DNA of 64,000 nt from Larix kaempferi (lineage: Eukaryota > Streptophyta > Pinopsida > Pinales > Pinaceae): positions 3,657,001 through 3,721,000 of the forward strand of contig BSBM01000870.1 of assembly GCA_027924585.1 (NCBI GenBank), read 5' to 3'. The translations under genes were made by a program, and so were the position numbers. Of this stretch, positions 21,536 through 35,136 are shown one piece after another. Position 1 is the stretch's first letter. Each line of letters opens with the position of its first letter. The notes under the pieces were generated by a model that ran no database searches, had not been told where the DNA came from, and saw only the letters and a list, made by a program, of their open reading frames with translations.

Positions 21536-23421
21536 CTATGGACGTGACTTTTCCCTTGGAATTACTTCTTTGTGTGGATGGTTGTGTGTTGAAGATTTAG
21601 AAATAACCACATCTTCATGAATGGAATCATTCAAAACTTCACTAGGTATGTCCTCTTCATTCTCTTCTTGTATAACAACTGATGGCTTGGGCTTATCTTG
21701 CAAAACTCTCCCAGAACGCAGTTGTATCTCATGTATTGGCACGGTCAAAATGACATATGATGGAAGAGGTAACAACCCAATGTTGTTAAGGTCCTGGGTT
21801 GATTTGTTGTTAGGATTTGGTATCGGTTGTGCAGGTAATATTGTGGGTCTTGGAGGATTCATGTTCTGGAAATGGTGAGTTTGATTTGGGATAGGGGGTA
21901 GTGAAGGAGGTACAAATTCAGGCGGAAGTTGTTGAATATTAGGTGGGTAAGGATAGTTAGGCATAGGAGGAGGTGTTTGAGCATAAGATTTCCCTCTCCA
22001 TCCATGTGACCATTGCTGTTGTTGAGCATTCTGAGGAGGGTACTGCAGTGGCCAATTTTTCCAACCTGAAGTATTCCATTGTTGAGGAGGTTGATAAGGA
22101 TAGTAATAGGGTGGAATTTGTGATGAATATTGATACGATGGTTGATCTCTAGGTTTCCAAGGCCTCCTACGTATTTCACCAAAATCTCCACTCATGTACA
22201 CAGCTTGTAATCCAGGAAACGATGGACAATCATTGGTTGTATGTTCTTCTATACATAGGTGACAAACTGAAACATTATTTAATGGACATTCTCATTGAGG
22301 ATGTTTAGTTCTACACCTAGGAAAAAAAACACTCATTGCTGCATGCTCTTCATCTTGTCTCTTTTTAGCTTCTAATGCATCTACTTGAGAACCCATGGCT
22401 CCTAAAATATCTATTTTGAAATTTTCCAATAGGTTTCCCAACTCTAGCCTTGTAACTCCACCAGGACCGGATGTGTTTCCTTTGGGATTCCTAGCATAAG
22501 ATTCTCGAAAGTGTCTTCCACCTTTCCCTCTGCTCCTAGAGTAATTCCTACATAGTTCACAAATCTCTGTAAAAGACTTATGAGAAATATCTCCTGCTGC
22601 CATGAGATTAAGGTTATCTAAGAATTCTTCTGAGATTCCTTTGAGGAAGAGTGTTCTTACTGCATCTTCTCGAAGATCACTATACTTGGACTTGTGTAAC
22701 ACATAGTTGAATCTCTTGAGATAGTCTTCTAATCTCTCGTCTTCAAGTTGTTGAATCTTAAAAATATCATTGCGAGAGTCCTTAGGTCTACAGTAATCCT
22801 GATATTTTCGTAGAAATACATTCTTCATGTCTTCCCAAATTCTAATACTAGATTCTCCTAATCCCATGAACCATCAAAGAGAAGAATATTTCAATGTGGC
22901 AGTAAAGAGTTTTAGTTTTTGGCCATCTTGTAGGTAATTATAACTCCTACACAAAATGTCAAACTCGAATAAGAATGTGTCCGGATCCTCACTACTCTTC
23001 CCATAAAAGGTTGGTAGTGAGGAGGGAGGGATGCTTTTCATAGTAACATATTGTGCAGTGTCTAAGATAGGGAACCCGAAGGTACCTTCAGTTCTAACTT
23101 CTCCTTCTTCTTTGTCTTTTCGGACACAATCTTCATTTTCATCCCCGATGAGGATTCGATTTCCAAAGAGAGAAACTCTAGGTGGCTCCTTTCTTGGTGA
23201 ATATGGGATGTCCCTATGTTTTCCCCTAATTGATTTCCAGAAAGTATTTCCTTTGCTTTCCAAGTAGGACTATCCCCTTTAGGTGTCTTTCGATACCTCT
23301 CTGTTGAGTTACTAGTTGGGGTGGAATGCCCCCCGTATAGGTTAGTATGAATTTTAGTGGGAATTTTAGTAAGGGAACTAGTTTTAATAAATCCACCTTG
23401 TGAATCTCTAGACCTATTCAT
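21536..23421 (-). pseudogene. gypsy gag with proline-rich linker (decayed)
   Basis: The conserved Gag core covers 23,263-22,295: FYGKSSEDPDTFLFEFDILC, then WEDMKNVFLRKYQDYCRPKD, QQLEDERLEDYLKRFNYVLH and FLKGISEEFLDNLNLMA. A zinc-knuckle-like CHLCIEEHTTNDC lies near 22,230-22,270, one residue shorter than the canonical CX2CX4HX4C. A Pro/Gln/Tyr-rich linker (22,190-21,780) leads to the protease. In-frame TGA codons at 22,874 and 22,292 fit former CGA codons. The first ~50 codons from 23,421 are in another frame, so one indel lies near 23,260. Confidence 0.85.
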
Positions 23422-23620
23422 GAAAACAAATTATAACTGAAATAGGTTCTAAATACATAACTGCTACTGCTGGGTTTTGGGGATGCCTACTATAACAGAT
23501 GCATAGGTTCTTACCTCTCATCTTACCGCTCACCCACCACCAGCCTATTTTCAAAGGAAAGAATAAAACTAAAAAGGAGTTTTACTTATCTATGACTGAA
23601 TTCTACCTATATTCTACAAC

Positions 23621-23638
23621 TCCTGGGCAATGGTGCCA
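23621..23638 (-). other. primer-binding site (Asp-tRNA type)
   Basis: The minus strand reads TGGCACCATTGCCCAGGA, three bases from the 5' LTR. It matches the known Athila-type PBS complementary to Asp-tRNA except at about four positions. Two of these are CG-to-CA changes, as expected from deamination of methylated CpG. Confidence 0.7.
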
Positions 23639-23641
23639 AAA

Positions 23642-26408
23642 TGTTGGGTGTGTGAGCTATTTCAAAGAAAACACTTAATATTTAATTATCGACCGGGGTT
23701 GGTAATCTTAGAGTTGAGGCAAAGTATATGCTAAGGTAGAATGGCATCTAAGATTTCGGCTTGCTAGACCTTAAAAATATTTAATAAAGAAAAGATCGAA
23801 AGATATTTCAAAATGAAAAACCGAGTCAAACTTCAGAAAAACAATAAAAAGAACTAAATCAAACTTAGTTAAACATATGAACTAGAATAGTATTAAATCA
23901 TACTACTCTATCTTATAATTGAATAATGGAAACTGATTGAAAAACAAACTATGAATTATGAAAATGGAAACTATACAATTTTAGATTCTAATCTAAGAAT
24001 TAGAAAACAACTGTAAACAAATTAGAGACCTATCTATAAGATGGATTAATTTATTGATAAATTACATAAGCATAAAGCTATGCTAATCAAAGAAAATTAA
24101 AACTATTAAATAACTTCAACAACTAATTCAAGAAAAACATATATTTCCATGTAACAGGAACTAGGGTGAATGTATCATAATGGATTTCAAATGTAATTGA
24201 AAAACAAAATGGAAGTAAATCTAATCTAACTTCAATAAAGAGATGTAAACTACAAAGAGACAAATTACAGTTAACTTTAAACATTTTGATCTATCTACTA
24301 TCTATGGGCAGAATAATAATATAAAACTAATGAAAACTAGAAGCAAGTAGAAAAATTAATAAAGATATTTACTTCTGAGCTTGATTTGGAAGCAAGTAGA
24401 AAACTTGATAAAGATATTTATATAGAATCAAGTAGAAAACTTGATAAAAATATTAATTTAGAAGCAAGTAGAAAACTTGATAAAGATATTAATTCTGAAT
24501 CCAAATCCTATTCCATCTTCATTATTTATTGAAATAAGACACTGATCCTAATCTTAATGAAGGAAATTATCAAAACTAGAATACTTAGAGAATGAAATTA
24601 TTAACTCTATTCTAACTAAGTCTCAAGAGAATGAAGTAAACTAGACTAGGAATAAGACTGATAAATTCTGAAACAACAACATATTAGTAAACTAAATACG
24701 AAAGACATAATTTAAAAGACACTTAAAGCAAACTAAGAAACTGAATTCAAAATAAGCATAAAACAGTGGAGAAAGAGTGAAAATCCGAACGACTATCCGA
24801 ATGACAGTCCAAATGATAGTCCGAATGACAGTCTGAATGGAGGAAAAACGAATTAAACTAAGTAAAAGAGTAATTTCGATGATCTTAACATCAGCTGGTG
24901 AATGCAGATGAACCTACAATGCAAAGAAATCAGTGAGAAGACTTGTTGAGAAGCTAAGATAATAGAAAGCAACCTATTCTAATCATTGTTGGAGAGATAA
25001 ACTATTCCTATTCTATACTAAAGCAATATTGAGATAAGAGAAGAGAATTAACCTAGAGCTACAGAGGAGAAGCTAATTAAACTAATTCTAATCAGAACTA
25101 AGATGGAAACAATAACTAAGTAAGTCCTATATAATTGCAGAGGATTAGAAAACAAACTATCTAATTATAAAAGACTGAAATTAAACTATCAAAACTATAC
25201 TGTTGGTCGACCATTTGCTAATTCCAAAAACTATGTTAGCCGCACAATATAAATTACAAAAGAAAGAAATATCATGTACAGAAAAAGAAAAATAATTACA
25301 TATACAGGAAAACAAACTAACTATTTGTAGAAAATAAAATGCAGAAAACAAAGACAAAACCTTCGGTTGATGAGGGGCCCTTCCCAACAATCAGAGATGG
25401 AAAAATGAACTGATTAGCTACTCATAATATCAACAAATTGGAACTTCCATTAACTTAAGAAAATTACATAATGTCTACTATCTACTGCAAATTCTACGAA
25501 CTATCTACTAATTTGATGATCGTTTCCAACTACAGACTAGCTCTGTTTCTCTATACAAGCGTCTATTTATACATTTACAAATGGATGAGAAGGTTGACAG
25601 AGATGGCCTCTCTAATAATAGAGGTGTTTATGGCTGTAACTGGCTGCTTTAAGTGATGCATGACAGCACAGGGAGCATACACCAGGCTCCATGGGGCCGA
25701 TTCCTTCATGAGGAAGTTGCAGCGTTGATCTTCCTTTGACGTGGGAAGAGAGGTAGTGTGTTGGCGAACTGAATGAATGGAGGAGAGAGATGATGGAGCA
25801 TTGATGTGGTGAAGCATTGTGTTGGTAGGTTGAACATCGATGGAAGAATTCTTCCAGAACATCGGCATGAATGGGCGTGCATGATTCCAGGCTGAACGGA
25901 CGAGAAAACTAGCATGTGGAGTGTTGAAGTGGAAGCATGGTGTGCTGTCGAGCTTAAAAGGAAGGAAGGTGAATCTTCCAGAATGAAAGCTGACCAACCG
26001 TAACCATCACGTGGCTAACAAAACCCACGTGACTGATCTTGTCTTTAATGGCCCGAAACACGCCAACCGTGGATTTCGCGGGATGAATGCGAGGCTGAAC
26101 GACGAGCTGAACGCAGCTGAGCTTAAGCAATATATACACGTAGTCTGAATGGAAGGTTGTTTGAGAAATCGCATCCTGTATATCAAAGCTAGATGCCATG
26201 CATTACTGGAATTGTTAATTTAATCATTAATAAATCATAATATAACGAGATTCGACCAAAATTCATATGATAAACGAATACATGTATACCTGGTCTGTTT
26301 GATGGGATGAATGGCGAAAATAATAACTTATTACATCAAAAATAATGAAATTAACTCCATTCAGAATAGATTTGATGATAACAAATAGTGACAAAATGGA
26401 CACCAACA
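23642..26408 (-). repeat. 5' LTR of the gypsy element (right copy)
   Basis: This 2,767-bp LTR is the partner of 4600-7400 with the same TG...CA ends. It lies upstream of gag in the element's direction and carries the conserved TATA box. The right target copy GGCAT follows at 26,409-26,413. Confidence 0.9.
25563..25571 (-). promoter_or_regulatory. TATA box in the gypsy 5' LTR
   Basis: The minus strand reads TATAAATAG in the LTR that would drive gag-pol transcription. It is conserved with 6568-6576. Confidence 0.6.
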
Positions 26409-26640
26409 GGCATCTTGAAGATGCATATGCGGGAATGTTTGTGGAAGTTGCGGGCATCATGGAGGCATGACAAATACCCCCATGCGGGCAATTGAAGAAG
26501 GTCTAGCCGCATGCATGTTCAAAAGCATAAATATGGCCCTTGCGGGCATGAGTTACAAGCTAGAGCGGGCTTGCTGGAAGCAAAAGAAAATGGTGATGAT
26601 GTGGGTATGAAGACCACATTTAGGTGGGAAAAAGAAAGTC
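26409..26640. repeat. right half of the older repeat split by the gypsy element
   Basis: Several GCGGGCAT-like strings (near 26,428, 26,446, 26,482, 26,539 and 26,561) continue the motif seen at 4080-4599. Confidence 0.5.
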
Positions 26641-29412
26641 TAAATAAATATATACATATATATTTATAATTTATGAATTGTTTATGGAAATACAATTAAA
26701 ATTTGATTTAAATTATAGTCTCACTGATTCATCCCCCCTCTCAATGAGTCATTATGTCTAACAAGGTGGATGTAAAATTCATTAAGGGATTGATAGTATG
26801 TAGGAATTAACATATGTTAAATAATTTTTTTTTTAATTTTTAGTTTTGGTATTTCATTTACAAAGATTTTTAGTTTAAGGAAACATAAAATTTTAATATT
26901 TTTAATGATGAAATGAGGCAAGGATTTGGATGCTTACCTTTCCAATCCCCCTTGCAAGATGAAATCGGCCTTGTTGAGCTTCCAAATCTCCCTTGTTGAG
27001 CTTCTCCAATGCGTTTTGGCAAGTCGAAATCGCTCGAGTGTTCGCGTTCAGAGAAAACGATGGGTAAAACAGTGCCACGGTCCGTGGACTATGTTTTTTT
27101 TGGTTATATTAACCAAAACGCACACGTGTTATAGTGATACATAACGCGTGCACGTTATGAATCACTATAACATGCACGCATTTTGGAATCCTATACTACA
27201 TGTCAATTGACATGGCAGGTTCGGAGTCTGCCCATGCCTAGTTCTAAGTAACACGCACGCGTTTCTAATTTACACAATTCTCGCGTGTTTTGTGAATGCA
27301 CGATTGCACCTAAAGGGTCCCTCAACTTCGTGCGAGGGCCCTTAATTGATAAGTTACCATGTAAGACATCATATACAGATGGATAACACATTTAAGACAC
27401 CCATCGCTACAAAATTGAAAAGTCAAAGATAATAGCTATTAAATTATTATTTTATTCAAACATATTTAATGTTTAAACTTTGGTAAGTGGGACTAGTAAT
27501 TAACCCACTATATCCTGAAAATCCAAAATGAGCATATAAATAATTATTAATGAATGTGTAGTCAACTCACTTAATTGAAATTAATTGGCACTAATGCCAT
27601 TGAACTGCTCGAGAAAATAAGTGCATAAAAAATATAATATTTTATTGTGATTGGGAATTCTAAACAAGAAGGGAAATAAATGTTTTGGGGTTTTGGGAGG
27701 GATTTGATGGGGGTTGCAGAGTAATCCCGAAGGCTTCAGGAGGAGTAATACAGTATTTAGGTGGGAACTTATGGGTTAGAAAGGGGTGGTTGATTCTTTT
27801 AGGGAGTAAGCTGTGAGGGAATGGAAAAATATTTTTGAAGTGAAGTCTTTCGAGGATGGGGACAACTCGATCATGAGAGGAAATAAAATATTTTTGAAGA
27901 AACAACATATGAGGTATATTTCTCATTGTTTCAGGGAAACACTGATTGCTTGGACTAGTTATACTCATTTTTTGGGCTCAGGGGTCCAAGGAACATAATT
28001 TCTTGGATCTTTGAAGTCAGAGAGACTTTCCTAGTTGGAAGGGTGGCAAATCTATTTTGGCGGGTTGAATTTTTTGCTATCCTACAAGTATTTTAGTTGT
28101 GTGTAATTTCAATTTTTACATTTAGGAAATGATATAAACAATATAAAATGTTGCTTATACCTGTTCATATTTAATTTCTACCTATTATAATCAGAAACAA
28201 GATATTTTACTGCTATCTATACCACAAACCATGGATTTTACAAAACCACTGAAAACAAATAGAAAAGACTCAAAACATAATAACTTAGGAAAATTACCAA
28301 ACTGCTAGATTTCCATTAAATTAAACTAAGGAATTGGGGAGGTTCTTACAAAGGCATATATGATTGTAATACACAATGTTTGTGGGGTAAACACCATCAC
28401 GTGTGACCAATATTCAGGTATCGACACCTCACCTTCTTTCTCATCTGGTTGACTTTCCTCGAATTAGGTAGGAATTTTGGTTGCTTGATCATCTCACCCA
28501 ACTTGTTTATAATTATTTTCATATGTAATGGACTAGTAATCTCTCACAATTGCTTTCGTCATCTCTACCTCTTTTCTCATTCTATTTTATGTATATATGT
28601 TATTTGCTTGTGTGCGGTTGGGAAATTATTTCGTCCGAGTGGACTCAAATTTTTGCAGGCCTTCATTCCTTTCTTCTTTCATCGACTAGCCTCATTATTT
28701 TGTTTAGAACACATGGTTGGCAACCCCCCCCCATTTCCAAACCGACCCTTATTGTTCAATGTAGGTGGGTTCAACAATGATCTTCATTTAATTAAGAAAT
28801 ATTTTGATTGTCCATTAAAAAAATGCTCCCACTCTTTTTATTGCTTCTTCCAATCTGATGAAGCAGGTTTAGCTAATGGTGGTTGTGGCTCGACTATGTG
28901 TCCGAATATGTTTTCAATCAAAAATTTATATATCAAGCTCAATATATAACACATGAATCCTTCGTGAAGTTCATTGTAGAATTTTCTTTGGACATCGTCG
29001 GCATATGATCTATCTTCTATAGCTTGTTATTCACAGAAATATTTGCATATCTTCTTGAACCACTCATATAAATTTGTTCTCCCTCCATTGTAAATCTTAT
29101 GCATTAGCATTCTTTCATTCTGAGAATTCAATTTGCTCATGAATGATGTCCAGGAATTTATTTATTTCACGGGGCACATCCTTTATGAAATTTTCATGGG
29201 ACTCAGTAAAGAAATTTTCCCTTGCCTATGCAATTGTTAGCTTGTTCCCCCTTGCATAATTCTGGATGTAATTCGTTATTTTCTTGTACCACCACTATCA
29301 AATATTTCTTTCAGTTAACATCTAAATGTACTTGTTATTTCATTATGATTATGTACTATCGAAAACGTAACCAATTTTATAGTCTTAAGAATTGTATAGG
29401 TTACTAGTAGTA

Positions 29413-29416
<4 letters not shown>
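26641..29416. other. AT-rich stretch without a supported gene
   Basis: ORFs at 27,660-27,968 and 28,449-28,949 lack recognisable motifs and have composition typical of chance ORFs. A short tandem phrase CTTGTTGAGCTTC occurs twice near 26,968 and 26,991. The hairpin at 27,113-27,186 is listed separately. Confidence 0.5.
27113..27186. repeat. 74-bp inverted repeat (hairpin)
   Basis: The arms CCAAAACGCACACGTGTT... and ...CATGCACGCATTTTGG face each other around about 27,149 with about six mismatches in 37 bases. Nearly all mismatches are transitions, several at CpG or its deaminated form. It may be a tiny foldback element. Confidence 0.6.

Positions 29417-29471
<55 letters not shown>
29417..29471. 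repeat. (TA)n microsatellite
   Basis: About 27 uninterrupted TA units. Confidence 0.95.
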
Positions 29472-29475
<4 letters not shown>

Positions 29476-30501
29476 CACATGAGAGTATAACATACAAGAA
29501 CAAAAGAGTAAGTGGAACAACAACAACAAGCCTTTGTATTAACAGAGATAAAATATTGTACAATGTCTCTCATATTCATGCCTTGAAAACCTATATATAA
29601 TGTTTACATGTAGTTATTCAGTAAGAAGTGAGAGTTTTTTCAGCTAACCGACCGACTGGGACGACCCGACCATGGTTGATCGTAGGACCTAGTCGTCTAG
29701 TCGACTAGGCTCCTCCAACATTTACCAAGCTATCTTGGTAAGCACATTATGATAACATGATCATCATTTAAATAACATATGCAATCATATCCATTTACCT
29801 CAGCGGATATTTATGAATTAGAGAGTATGAACATGCCATGTGCTGCAAGTTATCGCAAGAATCAACATATCATGAAATGCCACACATCATCATAAAATAA
29901 TCATGTCATAATATCATTATAATACCTAGATGTTAACGCATGTCAATCATAAGCTATCTTTCAACAAATAATCACATGCCATGTTGTCATAGAATATCAT
30001 CATAAATAATATCATGTAGTCAACACATATCATGAAATTATGGAATATTATCAAATAAATCATTGCTTTCAATCACTTTGTCATTTCAAGGATATCACAT
30101 CATTATATCATCGTCAACAAGGATCATAGGAATTATTGCAATTACTCAACATATCAACACACATGTAATGGAGTAATATGTATTCCTAATACATCTTCAA
30201 ATTGAGATTCATTTCAATATATAACATATGTAGAACCAATAAAACATCACGGAAATTCATATCATTAGATAAATAGAAATGTTAGAGAATGGCCTAGTCA
30301 TTTTCTCCCCATTTTTTCTTGTGCTTGTTTCTTCTATAGTTTAACAAATGGAGCCATCCCAATGTGTGTGAGTCTAGATTATTATGGGTTTTCAATCCTA
30401 TTTTACCTTAAATTCCATGAGATCATAAACACTTGAATTTCTAAGTTAAACAGTGCATTGACCTTAGTCATCTTTATCTGAATCTTTATGTAGGAAAAAT
30501 G

Positions 30502-30553
<52 letters not shown>

Positions 30554-33500
30554 TCTTCAACTTATACTCCCTAATTGGTGGTTTCTACGCACACAATCTT
30601 TTCATCCAAGTGATAGATAAATTTCAACTCTAGTCCTTCAACATTAATGAGGGATTTCTTCGATGTCTAACAATTATTTTCTGTTGTAGTAATTTGAAGG
30701 AATGCAATGTGTGGTCAAACAATTCCTAATAAAAGCATCACCCTTAGATCTCCATTGCAATTTTGGCAAACAATATATACAATATTGTTCAAGTGCTTGT
30801 CAAAATCTTTATTTCATGTAGCGGATGATACATAAGAAGGGTATTTTTTAAGGATTCTAATAGTATACTTAAGTACAATATTCTAGGTGATTATTTTGGA
30901 TTGGAAAAAACATTTATATAGATAGGTAGGAGAATATTAAATTTGAAACATACAATTTACTCCTAAAACTTGTAAAGTTTGGTTAATATTATGATAAAAA
31001 AACATGTTTGTATGTAAATATAGACGATATTAGAGACTAAAAATGACCAAATAGAAAAGTTATTTTTTGAAAAAAATCCTTCATGCATGAGTTTGAGATA
31101 TCAATATTATTCTCAAGTAATTGTAGATATGTTTACAACCTTTAGTGTTAATCATTCACAAGCATAATACATGATGCAACCATAATTGTGGCAAATGTTG
31201 CAACTAGGCAGAAACAAGCCAAGTTTGGATGATGTGCAATTGCATATTCTTGAATTATATATCATGTTATTTGCAAAGATGACCCAAACATGTACACCAT
31301 ATACATTCTAGAAGTATAGCATTATTGTGAAACACTAACATTGAAAAGTTCATGGAAGTAGAAGTTACAATAAAAAGGTGGGCACATCATCCAATAGTCC
31401 TAGATATGTCGGGAATTATAAGAACCAAAATGAAATTAATTAAACAAATTATCTAAATTTGAAATGTGTTGTTATATTAAGCGATAATTGTGCACTTAGA
31501 TTTACATGAAATGTATAATCAAATTCCATGTTGCTAGAGATACCGAAGTGCTTGAGAGGGTGTGTTTCACTATGTTAGAAATATACTTAATCTTGTAGAA
31601 ATGTTTCCACTTGGTTAGGGAAACTACATATAAATTGAATTGTGACCATTCAAAAGTTTTGAATATACATTCTTCTATAGTTTTTTAAATTGTTATGAAA
31701 CCAATGTTACATTGTAACTTTATTTAGCATTGCTTTCCTTTTTCTCCATAATTTTGCAAATAAGGAAAATAAATTGTACTAGTGAAAGTTAATCAAATTG
31801 ATCAACAAATACAAAATGATAATTACAATGGCATTGGTTTATTGCGATATATATTTTGCAAGTTTGTATAATCCAAAGGATAAGAAACAATATTAATCTC
31901 ACATACTTTCATGAGGCTTTGAAGACATTAAAGTTTCTCAAAATTGATATTGAGGAGATACCCAAGATGGCCATCATTGGAGATTAATAAGATGAACACG
32001 TAGTCACATATATTGTAGCTATGGTTATGAATGACAATAATTTAGTTCCCATAACTTGACAGATATGAAAACGGTAGTTCAGGATTTAGGTAGAACTAAA
32101 ATGAAGTTAAAAGATAAGGACCAAAGCAATAGTTGTATTGGATGAATCCCCATTACAAGGAACATGTAGGAAATGTATAAATTGTTGAAAAACAATGGGA
32201 ATTACATTTATGGAAAAGATATCTAAATGTTGAATGTCTAAACTTAGGGACTTGACATTCAACATGGTCTAGAAATAAAAGCTTCATTTATTACAGATGA
32301 AAACTAATTAATAAACTATATTAATTAATTAAAAATAAGTTATAAAAATTTAAACAACTTATTTATATCAAACAAATTTTACTTTAAATTTTTATTTATA
32401 AAATGTTTTGCTTATCATCCTTCATGTCACTGTCAATATAATCATACACTCAACCAATAATGATCATAATAATTACCATCAAACATAATCTTACCTTTAA
32501 ATATTATTTTAATATCTATGCCATGACAACGTCACTAATTCCCTACTTCATTAACAATTAATTAATACGCATCATACTTAAACCATATCCATATCGTGTT
32601 CCCACTCACTCATACACCATAAAGACCATTAGTGCCACCTTGTAAAATCTAAATATAATATATTATTCTTATTCTATATACCCTCCAAATATGTAAACCA
32701 ATAATTTTAAAAGTTTTTAAATGAGTTATGTGATTCCTTTATAATGCAAGTCAAAATCAAATAATGATTTCTTTAAATATATATTATTTTTATATGCTAT
32801 TAGAAGGGTTTAGAAATGTTTCAAAAACCATGAAAAATCTTTAAGCATTTAGTCAGCCATAGATTTTTTCCCTTTTATATAATAAATTAATATATTTATT
32901 TTTAATAAATTAATATAATAGTAAATATATTTATTTGTAATAAATGTTTAAATTGACTATTAGTAAAACTATCCCTCCATGCCAATCACGTACTAAATTG
33001 ATTTCATTTTTGATAAATTTTAAGTTGGTTGGATTTAATTTTGAATTTTCTTTATTAGAAACGAATAGAATAAGCTAATATAATAATAAATTAATATAAT
33101 AATAAATATATTTATTTTTAATAATTTTTTATATTGACTTTTAGTAAATTTTCAATTACCATGAGAGTTATTATAATAAGATTTATGTCATAAATCAAGT
33201 TATATTTATGTTGGAACTTTAAAAGTTCTACCCCATTTTAAACCAACTAAGATATTGAAAATATTTTCTTAATGTCAAAATTCCAACAAAAATGAAACAA
33301 CACATTTTGTCAAAATAAGAACAGAAATCGACTCCACATGCCCCACACTGCATCGTACTATAATCAGACCCCATCATCGTACGGAAACCTCCTGTGCGTA
33401 ACAGACGTATGCACGGCTACCTAACGAGCTACTCTCAAACAATGCAGAATACGCCGAAAGTGGAAATATCCCATGCAGGTACAATCCACTCACAATGAAA

Positions 33501-34700
33501 TTAAACTCTGTAAACTTATTTTAATGCACAAATATAAATATATTTCTGTTTCTCAACAAGATACATGACAAATCAGAGAGTATACAAATTGATGAATGTC
33601 TAATTATTTAATTCAATTTAAGATATTTTTTTCAAAATATATATATATATATACACACACGGAGAAGAAATGGGTTGAGAGCTCTCACCAACCATATTTG
33701 CTATCTTTTCTTCTTTTTCCTTATCATAGTTGATTTTTCAGATTAAAGCATTATCAATATTTATCATTACTTCATGTTAAGTTGTGAATTAACCCATCTC
33801 GCTGTCATTATGTCATGTTAATTAGCCCAACTTGTTATTATTATCCGTCTGGCTACGTGTATGTCTTGTGAAGTTGTCAATTAGGTTAATTATCTCTTGT
33901 TTTGTTTTCCATTAGCCTATCATTATGTCTTGGATTAGCCCATACATTATATATTTAATAAACTATTTGTTATGTTTGGCCTTATTATAAAGAAATTAGT
34001 CGATCTTGTTGTCGTTATGGATGTTTGTATGTTTGGTTCAATTTGATAAATTATATGTCATAGTTACCACATTCAGTCATATGGGATTGTATGTAAAACA
34101 TTTTTCCAACGCTACAACAATTTTCAGGGATTGCAGCTTCTTTCTCTGACCACGATTTCTTTCTTGACATATTCATGATTCAGTGTTGAGGTTTCTGGGT
34201 GAAATTTTTTGTTTATTTTTGGGATAGATATGGGATAACTGTCAAGAACTAATGATCAAATGGATAAACAAAAAACTTAGGCTGAAGTTTTCATTGACAC
34301 GCTGTAGAATTGATATGTGAGAGTGGTGGTGCTAAAGCACGCTTTAACCCTACAGTATTTTTATGGAGAATTTGAATTTGACCGTTGTAACATAACTATA
34401 TTCTTAATCGACATCGTTGGATAAGTTTGAATTAAATGTAGTTAAATTCAAATAATTAACTATCTCTTTTGAGTTTGAAATCGTCTGACTTTCTAACGGC
34501 TAGTTAACTATCTTTACGAGGGTGGCTTTTCTGCTTTGCTTTGTCTCATTGTTAACTCTATCAGGAATGTTGTGGAGGGCCATGTTTTTGTGTATCTGTG
34601 CATTTCTCCAGACTGGTGTTCATCCGTGGAGGGTTGGTTGAGATGGTCGAGAATTTGTTATTGAAAGGTGAAACAGATCTGCAAAGCAAACGAGATCTGG
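29472..34700. other. long AT-rich non-coding stretch
   Basis: I see no gene. The part at 29,730-30,280 is rich in CATATCAT-like phrases. A (CT)n(TA)n compound microsatellite lies at 30,502-30,553 and a (TA)n(CA)n at about 33,637-33,660. Near 29,680-29,702 there is a short hairpin CCTAGTCG...CGACTAGG. Confidence 0.5.
30502..30553. repeat. (CT)n(TA)n compound microsatellite
   Basis: About 13 CT units run directly into about 13 TA units. Confidence 0.9.
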
Positions 34701-34710
34701 CCTTATCCTA

Positions 34711-35136
34711 ATGCAAGGACACCATCGGCCCCATGGAAGCTATTGCCTTGCTTTCCGGTGCTACAGCCGAAGGCCATATTTGGGATTCAGGGTCTCGGCA
34801 GGGAGCCATTGGAAGAGCTTATTGTGGTTGTATCGTAGGCGAAGATGCCACAGTTGCTTGACAGGTCCGAATATGAATACTAGTAAGGACATGAGCGTTG
34901 CTTCCGGTGCTACAACCGAAGAACATTTTTGGGAGCGTTTTTCTGGCCGATTGTGTAAGGACAACGACAATGAGCCGAGATTGCTGTCTACAGAGGCCGC
35001 GAAGGCTGCGGGACGGAGCTTGGCATGGCGGAGAAGCGACGTCACGGTTTCAAATCTGCTCTCCGACAAGCCATGGTTCTTTCTGTGCATCAGCTTGAGT
35101 CGCACTATCTCTGGATCATCGCTCGCCTGTGTTTGA
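34711..35136 (+). other. GC-richer gene-like patch, unidentified
   Basis: This patch stands out from its AT-rich surroundings, with balanced base use and CpGs. The more protein-like part starts at the ATG at 34,873 and includes MSVASGATTEEHFWERF. An upstream phrase in another frame, LSGATAEGHIWDS, resembles part of it, suggesting an internal duplication. The EEHFWERF string is reminiscent of the acidic-aromatic activation motifs of plant heat-shock factors, but this is too little to name the gene. It may be a pseudogene fragment or captured exon. The opposite strand is also open (34,761-35,105), so strand choice is uncertain. Confidence 0.3.

Larger units (their letters stand above)
4600..26408 (-). 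mobile_element. Ty3/gypsy LTR retrotransposon, Athila-like, decayed, split by a nested element
   Basis: Two long direct repeats begin TGTTGGGTG and end CACCAACA. They enclose minus-strand gag, protease, reverse transcriptase, RNase H and integrase remnants plus an extra ORF before the 3' LTR. The flanks show a 5-bp target duplication with one mismatch (AGCAT at 4595-4599, GGCAT at 26,409-26,413). The PBS resembles the Asp-tRNA primer typical of the Athila lineage. Subtracting the nested insertion (6,482 bp with one target copy) leaves about 15.3 kb. A hand count over the first ~130 bases of the two LTRs gives about 10 differences (roughly 8%), so this is an old copy. The gag-pro-RT reading frame is still continuous apart from four stops. 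Confidence 0.9.

Noticed and set aside
28449-28949. 166-codon plus-strand ORF
   Set aside because: It is rich in Phe, Leu, Ile and Cys as expected from translated AT-rich DNA. It has no motif, no codon signature and no homologue I recognise.
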